A DNA stretch of 64,000 bases from positions 141,338 to 205,337 of the forward strand of contig NZ_SEON01000009.1 in NCBI RefSeq assembly GCF_004152845.1, in the 5' to 3' direction. Below, in pieces: positions 45,756 through 54,027 of this stretch. How positions within the stretch are numbered: the first letter of the stretch is position 1; every line of letters begins with the position of its first letter. The notes under the pieces were generated by a model. It saw only the letters and a program-made list of their open reading frames with translations, made no database searches and was not told where the DNA came from. The translations under genes were made by a program, and so were the position numbers. The DNA comes from Sphingobium fuliginis (lineage in GTDB: Bacteria; Pseudomonadota; Alphaproteobacteria; Sphingomonadales; Sphingomonadaceae).

Positions 45756-47581
45756 TGGCCGACCGTTCGCCCCTCGACGCCTTCAAGGACGTGCTGTCCG
45801 GCGCGGCGCGGTCGATCGCGCGCGACGCGGAGGTGGAGGTGAGCTTCACCGCCGACACGCCGCATATGGCGGGCAAGGCGATCAAGGTGCCGACGCCCGG
45901 ACGCAATCTGCCCGCCGATCAGGTGGCGCTGGCGCGGGGTTTCGCGGACGCCAATGCGCTGCGGCTGCGGCACCATAATGCCCGGATTCACAATGCCGCC
46001 GCGCCTGCCGACGCGACGGCGCGGGCCGTCTATGACGCGGTCGAGCAGGCGCGGGTAGAAGCGATCGGTTCGCGGGCGATGGAGGGGGTAAGGGCGAACC
46101 TCAACCATGCGCTCGACCTGAAATTGAAGTCCGATCCGATCCGCCGGGCGCGTTCCGCCGATGAGGTGCCCTTGTCGACCGCGCTGGCGCTCAAGGTGCG
46201 CGAGCGGCTGACCGGGCAGGCCGCGCCCAAGGATGTGCGGGCGGGCCTCGCCATGGTCGACCAGTGGATCGAGGACAAGGCGGGCGCGGATCTCGACGCG
46301 CTGGCCATGGCCATCGACGACCAGCGCGCTTTCCAGAAGCTGACCTCGGCCATGCTGGAGCATCTCCAGTTGATCGACGCCGACGTGCCGCCCGAAACCG
46401 ACGATTCCGAACCGCAGGAAGAGGGGGAGGACGAAGAGCAGCAACAGGAAGAGGGTGACAGCGGCGAGGATCAGGCGGGCGACAGCGACGCCTTTGCCGA
46501 GGCGCGCGCCGAGGACCAGGGCGGCGACACCGAGGACGGCGAAACCGAATATAGCGACGAGTTCGACGCCGACAGCGAAGAAGGCGCGGAGGATATGGGC
46601 GAGGAGGGCATGATGCCCGTCCGCCCCAACCGGCCGATGGGCGACCTGCCGCCGGGCTTCGACTATAAGCCCTATACGCAGCTTCACGATGAGGTCGTGA
46701 CCGCCGAGGATCTGTGCGACGAGGATGAATTGCTGCGCCTGCGCGGCTTCCTCGACCAGCAATTGGTGAGCCTGCAGGGCGCGGTGACGAAGCTTGCCAA
46801 CCGGCTGCAGCGGCGGCTGATGGCGCAGCAGTCGCGGAGCTGGGACTTCGATCAGGAAGAGGGGCTGCTCGACGCGGCGCGGCTGGCGCGGATCGTGATC
46901 GATCCGACGCGCTCGCTCTCCTACAAGATCGAGCGGGACACCGAGTTCCGCGATACGGTCGTGACGCTGCTGATCGACAATAGCGGGTCGATGCGCGGGC
47001 GGCCGATCTCCATTGCGGCGATCAGCGCCGACATCATGGCCCGCACGCTGGAACGTTGCGGGGTGAAGACCGAGATATTGGGCTTCACCACCCGCGCCTG
47101 GAAGGGCGGGCAGAGCCGGGAGGACTGGCTCGCCGCCGGGCGTCCGCCGATGCCGGGGCGTCTCAACGACCTGCGCCACATCATCTACAAGAAGGCCGAT
47201 GAACCCTGGCGCCGGGCGCGCAAGAATCTGGGCCTGATGATGCGCGAGGGGCTTCTCAAGGAGAATATCGACGGCGAGGCGCTGCTCTGGGCGCATAACC
47301 GGCTGATCGCCCGCAATGAGGAACGCCGCATATTGATGGTGATCTCCGACGGCGCGCCGGTCGACGATTCCACCCTGTCGGTGAACAGCGGCACCTATCT
47401 GGAGCGCCATTTGCGGCAGGTGATCGAGTGGATCGAGAACCGCTCGCCCGTGCAGCTCGTCGCCATCGGCATCGGCCATGACGTCACGCGCTATTATCGC
47501 CGCGCGGTGACCATCATGGATGCCGAACAGCTCGGCGGGACCATGGTGGAGCAGCTCGCCGGACTGTTCGACGAAGATTAG
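45755..47581 (+). CDS. cobT: CobT-type VWA protein (cobaltochelatase subunit family)
   Basis: 608 residues. Helical N-domain, a long acidic linker (about 205-290: [18 protein letters not shown]), then a von Willebrand A domain with the MIDAS motif [11 protein letters not shown] (about 405-415). The C-terminal part [15 protein letters not shown] closes the family. CobT pairs with CobS as a VWA/AAA+ complex. Immediately downstream of the phosphatase (TGATG). A CGGGCTTC/GAAGCCCG hairpin follows. Confidence 0.9.
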   Translation: MADRSPLDAFKDVLSGAARSIARDAEVEVSFTADTPHMAGKAIKVPTPGRNLPADQVALARGFADANALRLRHHNARIHNAAAPADATARAVYDAVEQARVEAIGSRAMEGVRANLNHALDLKLKSDPIRRARSADEVPLSTALALKVRERLTGQAAPKDVRAGLAMVDQWIEDKAGADLDALAMAIDDQRAFQKLTSAMLEHLQLIDADVPPETDDSEPQEEGEDEEQQQEEGDSGEDQAGDSDAFAEARAEDQGGDTEDGETEYSDEFDADSEEGAEDMGEEGMMPVRPNRPMGDLPPGFDYKPYTQLHDEVVTAEDLCDEDELLRLRGFLDQQLVSLQGAVTKLANRLQRRLMAQQSRSWDFDQEEGLLDAARLARIVIDPTRSLSYKIERDTEFRDTVVTLLIDNSGSMRGRPISIAAISADIMARTLERCGVKTEILGFTTRAWKGGQSREDWLAAGRPPMPGRLNDLRHIIYKKADEPWRRARKNLGLMMREGLLKENIDGEALLWAHNRLIARNEERRILMVISDGAPVDDSTLSVNSGTYLERHLRQVIEWIENRSPVQLVAIGIGHDVTRYYRRAVTIMDAEQLGGTMVEQLAGLFDED

Positions 47582-47595
47582 AGGCCCTGCTCGTT

Positions 47596-47620
47596 CGGGC
47601 TTCCGCGATGTCGAAGCCCG
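47596..47620. repeat. Hairpin downstream of cobT
   Basis: Eight-base stem CGGGCTTC / GAAGCCCG, loop of nine bases, no T-run. Shares GGGCTTCGACA with the class B repeats. It may be a weak terminator or a repeat fragment. Confidence 0.4.
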
Positions 47621-47695
47621 GACCTTCCCTTGAAAAGAAGATCGGCAGTTTCGACCTCGTGTCAGCGCGAACAAGCGTTTTGACAGGAGAGTGCA

Positions 47696-48166
47696 ATGAG
47701 TGTCGCCTTTCGTCGCGAGAGTGACGAGGAGCATCTGGAACCCACTTTCGAGATTCCCTTACCGCCCGGACCCAATTGGGTGACGGCGCGCGGCCTGCGG
47801 CTGACGCGGGAGAAGGTGGAAGCGCTGGAGGCGGTCGATACCGAAGCCATGGCCGAGGAGGACGCCAAGAAGCTGAAGCGCGAGCTGCGCTATTGGCGCA
47901 CGCGCCTGGCGACGGCGGAATTGCGGCCGGTGCCGGATGCGGAGGCCGTGGCCTTCGGCAGCCGCGTCACCTACCGGTTGAACGGCAAGGAGAAGCGGGT
48001 CGCCATCGTCGGGGACGACGAGGCCGAGCCGACGGAAGGGCGTATCGCCTTTTCCGCGCCGCTCGCCCGGGCGATGATGGATGCGGAAGAAGGCGAAAGC
48101 GTCGATTTCGGCGGTAAGCCGGGCGCGATCATGATCCTCGCGATCGAAGCGATATTGGAGGAGTAG
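47696..48166 (+). CDS. GreA/GreB-family transcription-factor-like protein
   Basis: 156 residues. The C-terminal Gre domain is visible (FGSRVTYRLNGKEKRVAIVG, about 82-101; ISFSAPLARA-like IAFSAPLARAMMDAEEGES). The N-terminal part contains helices (TREKVEALEAV, EEDAKKLKRELRYWRTRLA) but is shorter than the GreA coiled coil and lacks the usual DRDLSEN-type acidic tip. It may bind RNA polymerase as a Gre-like regulator without transcript-cleavage stimulation. The ATG at 47696 has CAGGAGA seven bases upstream. Confidence 0.78.
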   Translation: MSVAFRRESDEEHLEPTFEIPLPPGPNWVTARGLRLTREKVEALEAVDTEAMAEEDAKKLKRELRYWRTRLATAELRPVPDAEAVAFGSRVTYRLNGKEKRVAIVGDDEAEPTEGRIAFSAPLARAMMDAEEGESVDFGGKPGAIMILAIEAILEE

Positions 48167-48185
48167 ACCTCGCAATATGCCGGAT

Positions 48186-48253
48186 TGTGTTCCTGCAAAG
48201 GCAGGAACCCAGTTCCGACGGCAGGACTGGGCTCCTGCCTTCGCAGGAGCACA
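48186..48253. repeat. Class A-like paired palindromes, CCCAGT subtype (68 bp)
   Basis: Left TGTTCCTGCAAAGGCAGGAA with CCCAGTTCC and right GGACTGGGC with TCCTGCCTTCGCAGGAGCAC form an inverted pair of palindromes. The hairpin type matches class A, but the inner boundary reads CCCAGT instead of CCCATCTCC. It lies between the Gre-like and dps genes. Confidence 0.7.
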
Positions 48254-48295
48254 CTGCAAAAAGATCGGTATCGTTCAAACGGATAAATGCTGATC

Positions 48296-48329
48296 AAAAA
48301 AGCCCTCCAGTTTCGGCTGGAGGGCTTTC
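48296..48329 (-). terminator. dps terminator
   Basis: AGCCCTCCAG / CTGGAGGGCT, a perfect 10-base stem with loop TTTCGG. Read on the minus strand it is followed by five T. It ends the dps transcript. Confidence 0.85.
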
Positions 48330-48339
48330 GTCTATTCAA

Positions 48340-48831
48340 TCAAGCGTTGCGGCTTGCTTCGAACAGGAACCAGGCGCGTTCCTCGGCCTCGTCGGTCCAG
48401 TCGTCGATAATGCCCTCGGTCGCATTGTCGCCCGCTTCGGTCGCGGCCGCCTTGGCGGCGCGCAGCGCCTCGACCAGCTTCAGATTGTCCTCGCGCAGCT
48501 CATTCAGCATGTCGCCGGGGCTTACATAATCGGCGTCATTGTCGACCAGCGACTGGTGGCGCGAAATGTCTCCGATGGAACGCAGCGTCGTGTTGCCGGT
48601 CTTGCGCACCCGCTCCGCGATCAGGTCGGTGGTCGCCAGGATCTGCGTCGCCTGCTCGTCGAACATCAGATGATAGTCGCGGAAATGCGGGCCGGAGACG
48701 TGCCAGTGGAAATTCTTGGTCTTGAAATACAGTGCATAGCTGTCGGCGAGCACGCCGTTCAGCGCCTCTGCGACCGACTTGGTGGCGTTGCTGCGCAGGT
48801 CCGTCGGGGTCTTGAGATCGGGGGCTGTCAT
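48340..48831 (-). CDS. dps: DNA starvation/stationary-phase protection protein Dps
   Basis: 163-residue ferritin-like protein. The ferroxidase-site residues are visible in TKNFHWHVSGPHFRDYHLMFDEQ (first helix pair; quoted positions about 41-62, in pieces NFHWHVSG and FDEQAT). Dps forms a 12-mer that binds iron and protects DNA. The ATG at 48829-48831 gives the family N-terminus. The frame runs further upstream without similarity. Strong terminator downstream. Confidence 0.93.
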   Translation of the reverse strand: MTAPDLKTPTDLRSNATKSVAEALNGVLADSYALYFKTKNFHWHVSGPHFRDYHLMFDEQATQILATTDLIAERVRKTGNTTLRSIGDISRHQSLVDNDADYVSPGDMLNELREDNLKLVEALRAAKAAATEAGDNATEGIIDDWTDEAEERAWFLFEASRNA

Positions 48832-48950
48832 GCTTGGCTCCTGCTGGGGGACTTGGTTTCGGACATATAATGGTCTGTCCCCGATAAGGTGCCATGACAA
48901 GACAGGAATTTTGCCGGGATAATGCCGGTCAATGTGATGCAGCCAATCGA

Positions 48951-49517
48951 TCAGGCGAGATGCAGGGCCGACACCGCCGCCGCCATGCCCGCCAGCAGCA
49001 CCAGCACGCCCCCGCCCAGCCGGATCGCGCGAAGCGGCAGCGCCTTGAACGACGGACCGCGCATCAGAATGGCGGGCACGGTCGCGGCGATGATGCCGAT
49101 CGCCCCGCCCGTCGCGGCCAGGAAAGGATCGGCGGTCCGCACGGCGATTCCCAGGATCAGGAACTGCGCGCCGTCCCCGAAGCCGAGGATGAAGAGGCCG
49201 AGCGCGCTGGTCGGAAAGGGCCCCAGCCGCCAGCTTGCCAGGGGATCAGGCCGTTTCGTCGGCCAGAACATGCCGACCGCCAGGAAGATCAGCGCCAGCG
49301 CCAGGAAAAGGAGCCGCCCGTCCGTACCCAGCATCGGCGCGATGAAGGCGCCTGCCGCCGCGCCGATGGCCGCATTGGCGAGCGCCGCCGCCACGATCCC
49401 CGCTATCACCGCTCCGTCGCGGCGGAACCGTTCGGCCAGCGCAAGCGCCAGCAACTGCCCCTTGTCGCCCGTCTCCGCCATCAGGCAGCCGAGCAATGCG
49501 ATCAGCAATGCATCCAT
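48951..49517 (-). CDS. TMEM165/GDT1-family cation transporter-like protein
   Basis: 188 residues with six membrane helices in two halves. The first half has the family motif ETGDKGQ (about 15-21). In the second half the matching position reads LGFGDGAQ, so the acidic residue and basic residue of E-x-G-D-K are missing there. GDT1 proteins exchange Ca/Mn for protons. The asymmetric second motif, if real, could change ion selectivity. It starts 16 bases after the 110-residue hypothetical protein. Confidence 0.8.
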   Translation of the reverse strand: MDALLIALLGCLMAETGDKGQLLALALAERFRRDGAVIAGIVAAALANAAIGAAAGAFIAPMLGTDGRLLFLALALIFLAVGMFWPTKRPDPLASWRLGPFPTSALGLFILGFGDGAQFLILGIAVRTADPFLAATGGAIGIIAATVPAILMRGPSFKALPLRAIRLGGGVLVLLAGMAAAVSALHLA

Positions 49518-49533
49518 TCAGCCGGCCAGACAG

Positions 49534-49866
49534 TCAGACGGTCAGGTGCGCGCCGGGCCCTGCCGCCGGCTTGGCGGCGACGGGCATGGCGATGACGTCC
49601 GCCTCCGGCATTTTGGCCGCGATCGCGTCGCGCATCAGGTCGAGATAGGACATGATGACCGGTCCGGCGCCTTGCAGCGACAGCGCCGATTGCAATGTGC
49701 CGGCCAGGCTTTCCACGCTGTCGAGGTGAAAGGCGCGGGCAATATGGCGAATGCGGTCGATCTCGTCGCGCAACCGCACCACCGATACATGGCCCCTTTC
49801 CCCCGCAAGCCCGTCGACCCGCCTCAGCAGATCGGCAAGAATGGCCAGCATCGGATCATGTCGCAT
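49534..49866 (-). CDS. Hypothetical helical protein
   Basis: 110 residues, largely helical (HDPMLAILADLLRRVDGLAGE, about 3-23), followed by a hydrophobic IMSYLDLMRDAIAAKMP stretch. No signal peptide. I do not recognise a family. The ATG at 49864-49866 has GGGGAG upstream; a longer frame to 49974 has no support. It is coupled by proximity to the GDT1-like gene. Confidence 0.6.
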   Translation of the reverse strand: MRHDPMLAILADLLRRVDGLAGERGHVSVVRLRDEIDRIRHIARAFHLDSVESLAGTLQSALSLQGAGPVIMSYLDLMRDAIAAKMPEADVIAMPVAAKPAAGPGAHLTV

Positions 49867-50084
49867 GGAGAAGACTCCCCCGTCCTGTAACTCCGTCTCC
49901 CTGATAGAGCGAAGCGGGTTAAGGCCACGTAAAGTGTAGCATAACCCCCGCGCCTGGGCCACGAGCCTTGACATGGGGCCGAATCTGCCTCATGGGGCAC
50001 CGCTGAAACGGGGCGGTCCCTTCCTCGCAAGAGAATTGGGGCCGCTCTTCTTTTTCACGATATTCACGACCAGGGACTAAGGCC

Positions 50085-50252
50085 ATGGCCAAGCCAGCAA
50101 CCGTCAAGATTCGCCTCGTCAGCTCGGCTGACACCGGCTTCTTCTACGTCACCAAGAAGAATCCGCGCACCAAGACCGAGAAGCTGAGCTTCCGGAAGTA
50201 CGATCCCGTCGTGCGCAAGCATGTCGAGTTCAAGGAAGCCAAGATCAAGTGA
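50085..50252 (+). CDS. rpmG: 50S ribosomal protein L33
   Basis: 55 residues: [18 protein letters not shown] at the start, then [20 protein letters not shown] and [17 protein letters not shown]. No zinc-binding cysteines (C-minus type), as usual in Alphaproteobacteria. Found by reading between ORFs. A strong terminator follows about 60 bases downstream. Confidence 0.96.
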   Translation: MAKPATVKIRLVSSADTGFFYVTKKNPRTKTEKLSFRKYDPVVRKHVEFKEAKIK

Positions 50253-50312
50253 TCTGACGGCGGCTGCGGCCGCCCGACGATTGCAGCTTCGCGGCATCAT
50301 GCCCGAACGAAG

Positions 50313-50345
50313 AGGCCCGTCCCCCATGGGGAACGGGCCTTTCCT
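50313..50345 (+). terminator. rpmG terminator
   Basis: AGGCCCGT pairs with ACGGGCCT, with CCCC/GGGG inside, followed by TTCCTTG. Stable hairpin 61 bases after the rpmG stop. Confidence 0.8.
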
Positions 50346-50393
50346 TGTTGGCTGGAAATGCGGGTCGGGGGCGGATTTTGGGTGGTTTCCTGC

Positions 50394-50533
50394 CATTCCC
50401 CCTCCCGCAGGCGGGAGGGGGCTAGGGGGTGGGCTGGCGCGGCATCTGCGCTGTTTTGCAACGGCTAAGCTGGAAGCTCGCTGCGCTCGCGTCCACCCCT
50501 AACCCCTCCCGCTTGCGGGAGGGGAATGTCTTG
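50394..50533. repeat. Class C 140-bp double-palindrome repeat, copy 2
   Basis: Reverse-complement copy of 30464-30603, equal in length and without gaps. It holds two mirrored palindromes of CCCTCCCGC...GCGGGAGGG. It fills most of the 311-base gap between rpmG and the phoX gene, together with the rpmG terminator; both copies sit between gene ends (here rpmG and phoX converge). Confidence 0.85.
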
Positions 50534-50563
50534 GATTAGCCAAAATCCGCCAAGCCGGATCGA

Positions 50564-52438
50564 TCAATTACCGACCGGCTGGCCATCCGTACGGCGCACC
50601 ACGATGGTCGAGGAGCGTGGCTGCTGCCCCGATACCGGCCAGTTGCCGGTCGGATGCTGGATGTTGATGAAGAAGCTCTTGAGGTCCGGCGTATAGGCGA
50701 TGCCGGTGATCTCGCAACCCACGGGACCGACCAGGAAGCGCTTGGATGCATTGCTCGTCTGGTCGACATGGTACATCGAATTGTTGCCGAAGGCCTGGGT
50801 CATGTTGACCGCCGCACCGTTCAGCGTGCCCGCATTGCCGGTGAGGTTGTGATCCGTCTGGACCCACAGGCGGCCCTGCGGATCGATGCGGAGGCCATCG
50901 GGGCTGGAGAAATAATCGCCGCTGATGTTCCCCTTCAGATTCGCTTCGGCCAGATTGGGATTGCCCGCCAGCAGGAAGACTTCCCAGGTGAAGCGGGTCG
51001 CCAGCGGCGAATCGCCATTTTCGCGGAACTTCAGGATATGACCGTGCAGGTTGGTCGTGCGCGGATTGGGGTTATCGGTGACGCGGCGGCCGCTATTGTT
51101 GGTGAGCGTGACGAAGATCGCCTGGCGGTTCGGCGCGACCGTGATCCATTCCGGCCGGTCCATCAGCGTGCCGCCGGCGACGCGCGCCGCCGACTGGGCG
51201 TTGATGAGCACATCGGCCGTACTGTTGAAGCTGACCGTCGTGGGGGTCGGCGGGGTGGTCGACTGGCTGACATTGCCCGGGTCGGAGGCATTGGCGACCA
51301 AGCCATTCTGCCCCTGCACCAGCGCCCGCCATTCACCCGTGCCATCCGCGTTGAAGCGCGCCACATAAAGCGTGCCATAGTCGAGCATGTCGATGTTCGA
51401 CGCGCGGTTGCCGGTGCTGTAGGCGCGGTCGGGCACGAATTTGTAGATGCATCCCGGCGTCGAATCGTCGCCCATATAGAAGGCGACGCGGTTGTTGGCA
51501 TCGTCCATATAGGCGGTATTCTCATGGGAGAAGCGGCCCATGGCGGTGCGCTTGGTCGGCGCGGCCAGCTCCTGATAGGGGTCGATCTCTACCACCCAGC
51601 CATAATTGTTGTTGGGCTGCGTCGGGTCGAGATAGTTGTTGGTCGTCTCCTCGCAGGTCAGATAGGTGCCCCAGGGCGTGCGGCCCGAGGAGCAGTTGTT
51701 GAGCGTGCCGCGGATGGTCGGGGAGAGCAGGCCCGCGGCGGGGCCGCCGACGCGATAGTCCGTGTTGCCGCTATAGCGCCTGTTGAAGCGCGAGCCAGCC
51801 TTGACCGCGAACTTGCCGTCCGTGCCCTTGGCGACCTCCACGACGGAAACGCCGACCGCCGACAGGGCGATGGCCTTCTGGTCGGCCGTAGCGGTGGCGG
51901 CATTATAGGCGCCGCTGGAAAAGAGGATGTTGTAATCCGGCAGTTCATGGTTGATCGCCAGCAGGCCGCCGCTGTTGGGGTCGACGCCCGACAGTTCGAA
52001 AAATTCCATGCCGTCATGATTGCCGCCCGCCCAGAAATTGGTCTGAGCCGCGCTGCCGGGGAAGCTGCCGGAGGCATAGGCGGCGCCGGTTTCGACCGAG
52101 TCGCCTGCTTTCAGCAGCACATCGACGGTGTAGCCGGCGGGAACCGTGACCGTGTCGTTGCCGTTGATCGCGACCGGTGCGAAGTTGATGGCGTAGCTGG
52201 GCGCCGGGGCTGGCGTCGGCGTGGGCGTGGGTGTCGGCGAGCCGGAATCGTCATCGTCGCCGCAGGCCGTGAGCGCACCCAGCATCGGCAGCATGGAAAG
52301 GCCGAGCAGGCCGTTCTTCAGCACGGTGCGGCGCGCCGGATTGGCGGCAACGATCGATTCCAGGCTGTCTTCGCCGGCAGTGATCTTGGGCTGCGCATCG
52401 CGGAAAGCCGCGCGCGCCTCGTCGGTCAGATGAGACAT
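50564..52438 (-). CDS. phoX: PhoX-family phosphatase (DUF839), probable Tat-exported lipoprotein
   Basis: 624 residues. The N-terminus carries ARRTVLKNGLLGLSML (RR motif near residue 35) and the lipobox GALTAC (Cys about 58), then a Thr-Pro repeat linker (PTPTPTPTPAPAP). The phosphatase domain follows with GGNHDGMEFF, NHELPDYN, GTYLTCEETTNNY and FSHENTAYMDD, which contribute metal ligands in PhoX enzymes (Ca/Fe). A possible Pho box lies about 120-140 bases upstream of the ATG. It releases phosphate outside the cytoplasm. The ATG at 52436-52438 is preferred; the frame also extends upstream. Confidence 0.88.
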   Translation of the reverse strand: MSHLTDEARAAFRDAQPKITAGEDSLESIVAANPARRTVLKNGLLGLSMLPMLGALTACGDDDDSGSPTPTPTPTPAPAPSYAINFAPVAINGNDTVTVPAGYTVDVLLKAGDSVETGAAYASGSFPGSAAQTNFWAGGNHDGMEFFELSGVDPNSGGLLAINHELPDYNILFSSGAYNAATATADQKAIALSAVGVSVVEVAKGTDGKFAVKAGSRFNRRYSGNTDYRVGGPAAGLLSPTIRGTLNNCSSGRTPWGTYLTCEETTNNYLDPTQPNNNYGWVVEIDPYQELAAPTKRTAMGRFSHENTAYMDDANNRVAFYMGDDSTPGCIYKFVPDRAYSTGNRASNIDMLDYGTLYVARFNADGTGEWRALVQGQNGLVANASDPGNVSQSTTPPTPTTVSFNSTADVLINAQSAARVAGGTLMDRPEWITVAPNRQAIFVTLTNNSGRRVTDNPNPRTTNLHGHILKFRENGDSPLATRFTWEVFLLAGNPNLAEANLKGNISGDYFSSPDGLRIDPQGRLWVQTDHNLTGNAGTLNGAAVNMTQAFGNNSMYHVDQTSNASKRFLVGPVGCEITGIAYTPDLKSFFINIQHPTGNWPVSGQQPRSSTIVVRRTDGQPVGN

Positions 52439-52559
52439 GGATGAATACCCCTGTGTACAATCCGGGCTGTCGGCTGAACGCCGCGCCCTTGGCGACGGCG
52501 GCATGGCAGAGCCGCGTGACGACATGGCTGCAAAAGGGAGACGGATCGATGAAAGCCGT

Positions 52560-52577
52560 ATGACCGGGCGGTGACAA
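52560..52577 (-). promoter_or_regulatory. phoX: Possible Pho box upstream of phoX
   Basis: Read toward phoX, TTGTCACCGCCCGGTCAT gives two 7-base half sites (TTGTCAC and CGGTCAT) separated by four bases, close to the PhoB-type CTGTCAT-N4-CTGTCAT pattern. Position (about 122 bases upstream) fits an activator site. Motif spotted by eye only. Confidence 0.35.
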
Positions 52578-52636
52578 TCCCGGCTTCAGGCGGCGGAGAG
52601 GGAGGATTTCATGGCCGCAACGGGCAAACCCGCGCC

Positions 52637-52999
52637 CTAGAGCAGAGCGTTCACCTGCTCTATGAAGCGCAGCACGGAAATCGGCTTGGACACATAGGCC
52701 TGCGCGCCTGCCCCGCGAATCCGTTCCTCATCGCCATGGCCCGCATAGGCGGTGACCGCCATGATCGGCACCGACGACAATTGCGCGTCCCGCTTCAGCG
52801 AGATGATGAGGTCGAGCCCGCTGATATGCGGCAGGTGAATGTCGGTGATCACCAGGTCCGGATGGAATTCGCGCGCCTGCGCCAGCAGGTCCCGCCCGTC
52901 GCGCAGCGGCAGCACCTCATGCCCGTGCGCGCGCAGCAGGTCACAAAAAAGTTTGAGATTGAGTTCGTTGTCCTCGACAACGAGCACGCGCTTTGCCAC
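52637..52999 (-). CDS. divK: Single-domain response regulator, DivK-type
   Basis: 120 residues: a receiver domain and nothing else. Phosphoacceptor Asp in LVITDIHLPHISG (about 53), acidic pair VVEDNELNLKLF, Thr/Ser in IMAVTAYA (about 83), Lys in YVSKPIS (about 105). DivK acts with PleC/DivJ and DivL in cell-cycle polarity. The start is GTG at 52997-52999, without a clear ribosome-binding site. DivK adjoins DUF3572, as in other Alphaproteobacteria. Confidence 0.9.
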   Translation of the reverse strand: MAKRVLVVEDNELNLKLFCDLLRAHGHEVLPLRDGRDLLAQAREFHPDLVITDIHLPHISGLDLIISLKRDAQLSSVPIMAVTAYAGHGDEERIRGAGAQAYVSKPISVLRFIEQVNALL

Positions 53000-53077
53000 C
53001 AGTCACCCGCGTTTGGAGAAATCCGCAAACATAATGGAAGTGCGTCCACCTAGGCCCGCCCTTCGTTGAGATCAATC

Positions 53078-53374
53078 ATGCGTCCCGACATTAACCATGG
53101 CAAGCAACATATCCCAGACGAGACCCGGGAGCCATCCGTTCTGGCCCTGATGGCGCTGGCCTGGACACTGGCGGACGATCGCCGCGCCGACCGGCTGCTG
53201 GCGCTGACCGGGCTGGACGCCGATACGCTGAGGAACGGCGTGGGCGATCCGGCGATATTGAGTGCGGTGCTGGGCTTCCTGGCCGATCATGAACCGGATC
53301 TGATCGCCTGTGCCGAAAGCATCGACAGCAGGCCGGAGGCGCTGATCGCCGCAAGGGAGTCCCTGATCGCATGA
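53078..53374 (+). CDS. DUF3572-family protein
   Basis: 98 residues, probably all helical (SVLALMALAWTLADDRRADR; GDPAILSAVLGFLADHEPDL). Alphaproteobacterial DUF3572 genes commonly lie next to divK, which is the main support. The ATG at 53078 is preferred over the in-frame TTG at 53066. Function unknown. It overlaps the following HAD gene (ATGA). Confidence 0.72.
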   Translation: MRPDINHGKQHIPDETREPSVLALMALAWTLADDRRADRLLALTGLDADTLRNGVGDPAILSAVLGFLADHEPDLIACAESIDSRPEALIAARESLIA

Positions 53375-54027
53375 CCCGCCCCCTGATCATCACCGACTGC
53401 GACGAGGTGCTGCTGCATATGGTGGTGCCCTTCCGGCAATGGCTGGGCGAGAACCACAATGTCCATTTCGACATGCGTGAGCGCGGCTTTGGCGGGGCGC
53501 TGCGGCACAAGGACAGCGGCCAGCCGCTGGAGCGCGCGCTGGTGTGGGAATTGCTGATCGGTTTCTTCGATACGGAAATGCATCGCCAGACGCCGATCGC
53601 CGGGGCGGTGGAGGCGATGCGCCGCCTGAGCGGGATCGCGGACATCGTTGTCCTCACCAATATCACGGAGCGGCATCACCGGCAGAGGGAGGAGCAGCTC
53701 GCGACCCATGGCCTCCCCTTCACCGTCTATTGGAACCAGGGCGGCAAGGGTCAGCCGCTGGCCGCCATCGTCGCGGAGCGCCGGCCCAGCGTCGCCCTGT
53801 TCATCGACGACCTGGCCGAGCATCATGGCTCGGTGGCGGATCATGCGCCGGGCGTCTGGCGCCTGCACATGGTGGGTGAGCCGGAGATCGCCGGCACGAT
53901 AGCCGCCGCGCCGCGGGCCCACGCCCGGATCGACGACTGGGCGGCCGCCGAAGCCTGGATCGCGGCCCGGTTGGCCGAGGGTCCGGCGCCCGAAACCTTA
54001 CCGACCACTCAAGGAGCATCCGCATGA
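53371..54027 (+). CDS. HAD-superfamily hydrolase
   Basis: 218 residues. Motif I is ITDCDEVLL (nucleophile Asp about 9, DxDE), motif II is VVLTNITE (about 92-99), and motif IV is LFIDDLAEH (about 141-149). Cap insertion between motifs I and II. Phosphatase substrate unknown. Coupled to DUF3572 upstream and RidA downstream (both 4-base overlaps). Confidence 0.82.
   Translation: MTRPLIITDCDEVLLHMVVPFRQWLGENHNVHFDMRERGFGGALRHKDSGQPLERALVWELLIGFFDTEMHRQTPIAGAVEAMRRLSGIADIVVLTNITERHHRQREEQLATHGLPFTVYWNQGGKGQPLAAIVAERRPSVALFIDDLAEHHGSVADHAPGVWRLHMVGEPEIAGTIAAAPRAHARIDDWAAAEAWIAARLAEGPAPETLPTTQGASA

Noticed and set aside
45686..47734. 682-residue minus-strand frame opposite cobT
   Set aside because: Shadow; CobT is supported by its VWA/MIDAS motif and linker.
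49875..50084. Small RNA or gene upstream of rpmG
   Set aside because: About 200 bases with only a weak AT-rich patch; likely the rpmG promoter region, with no distinct structure.
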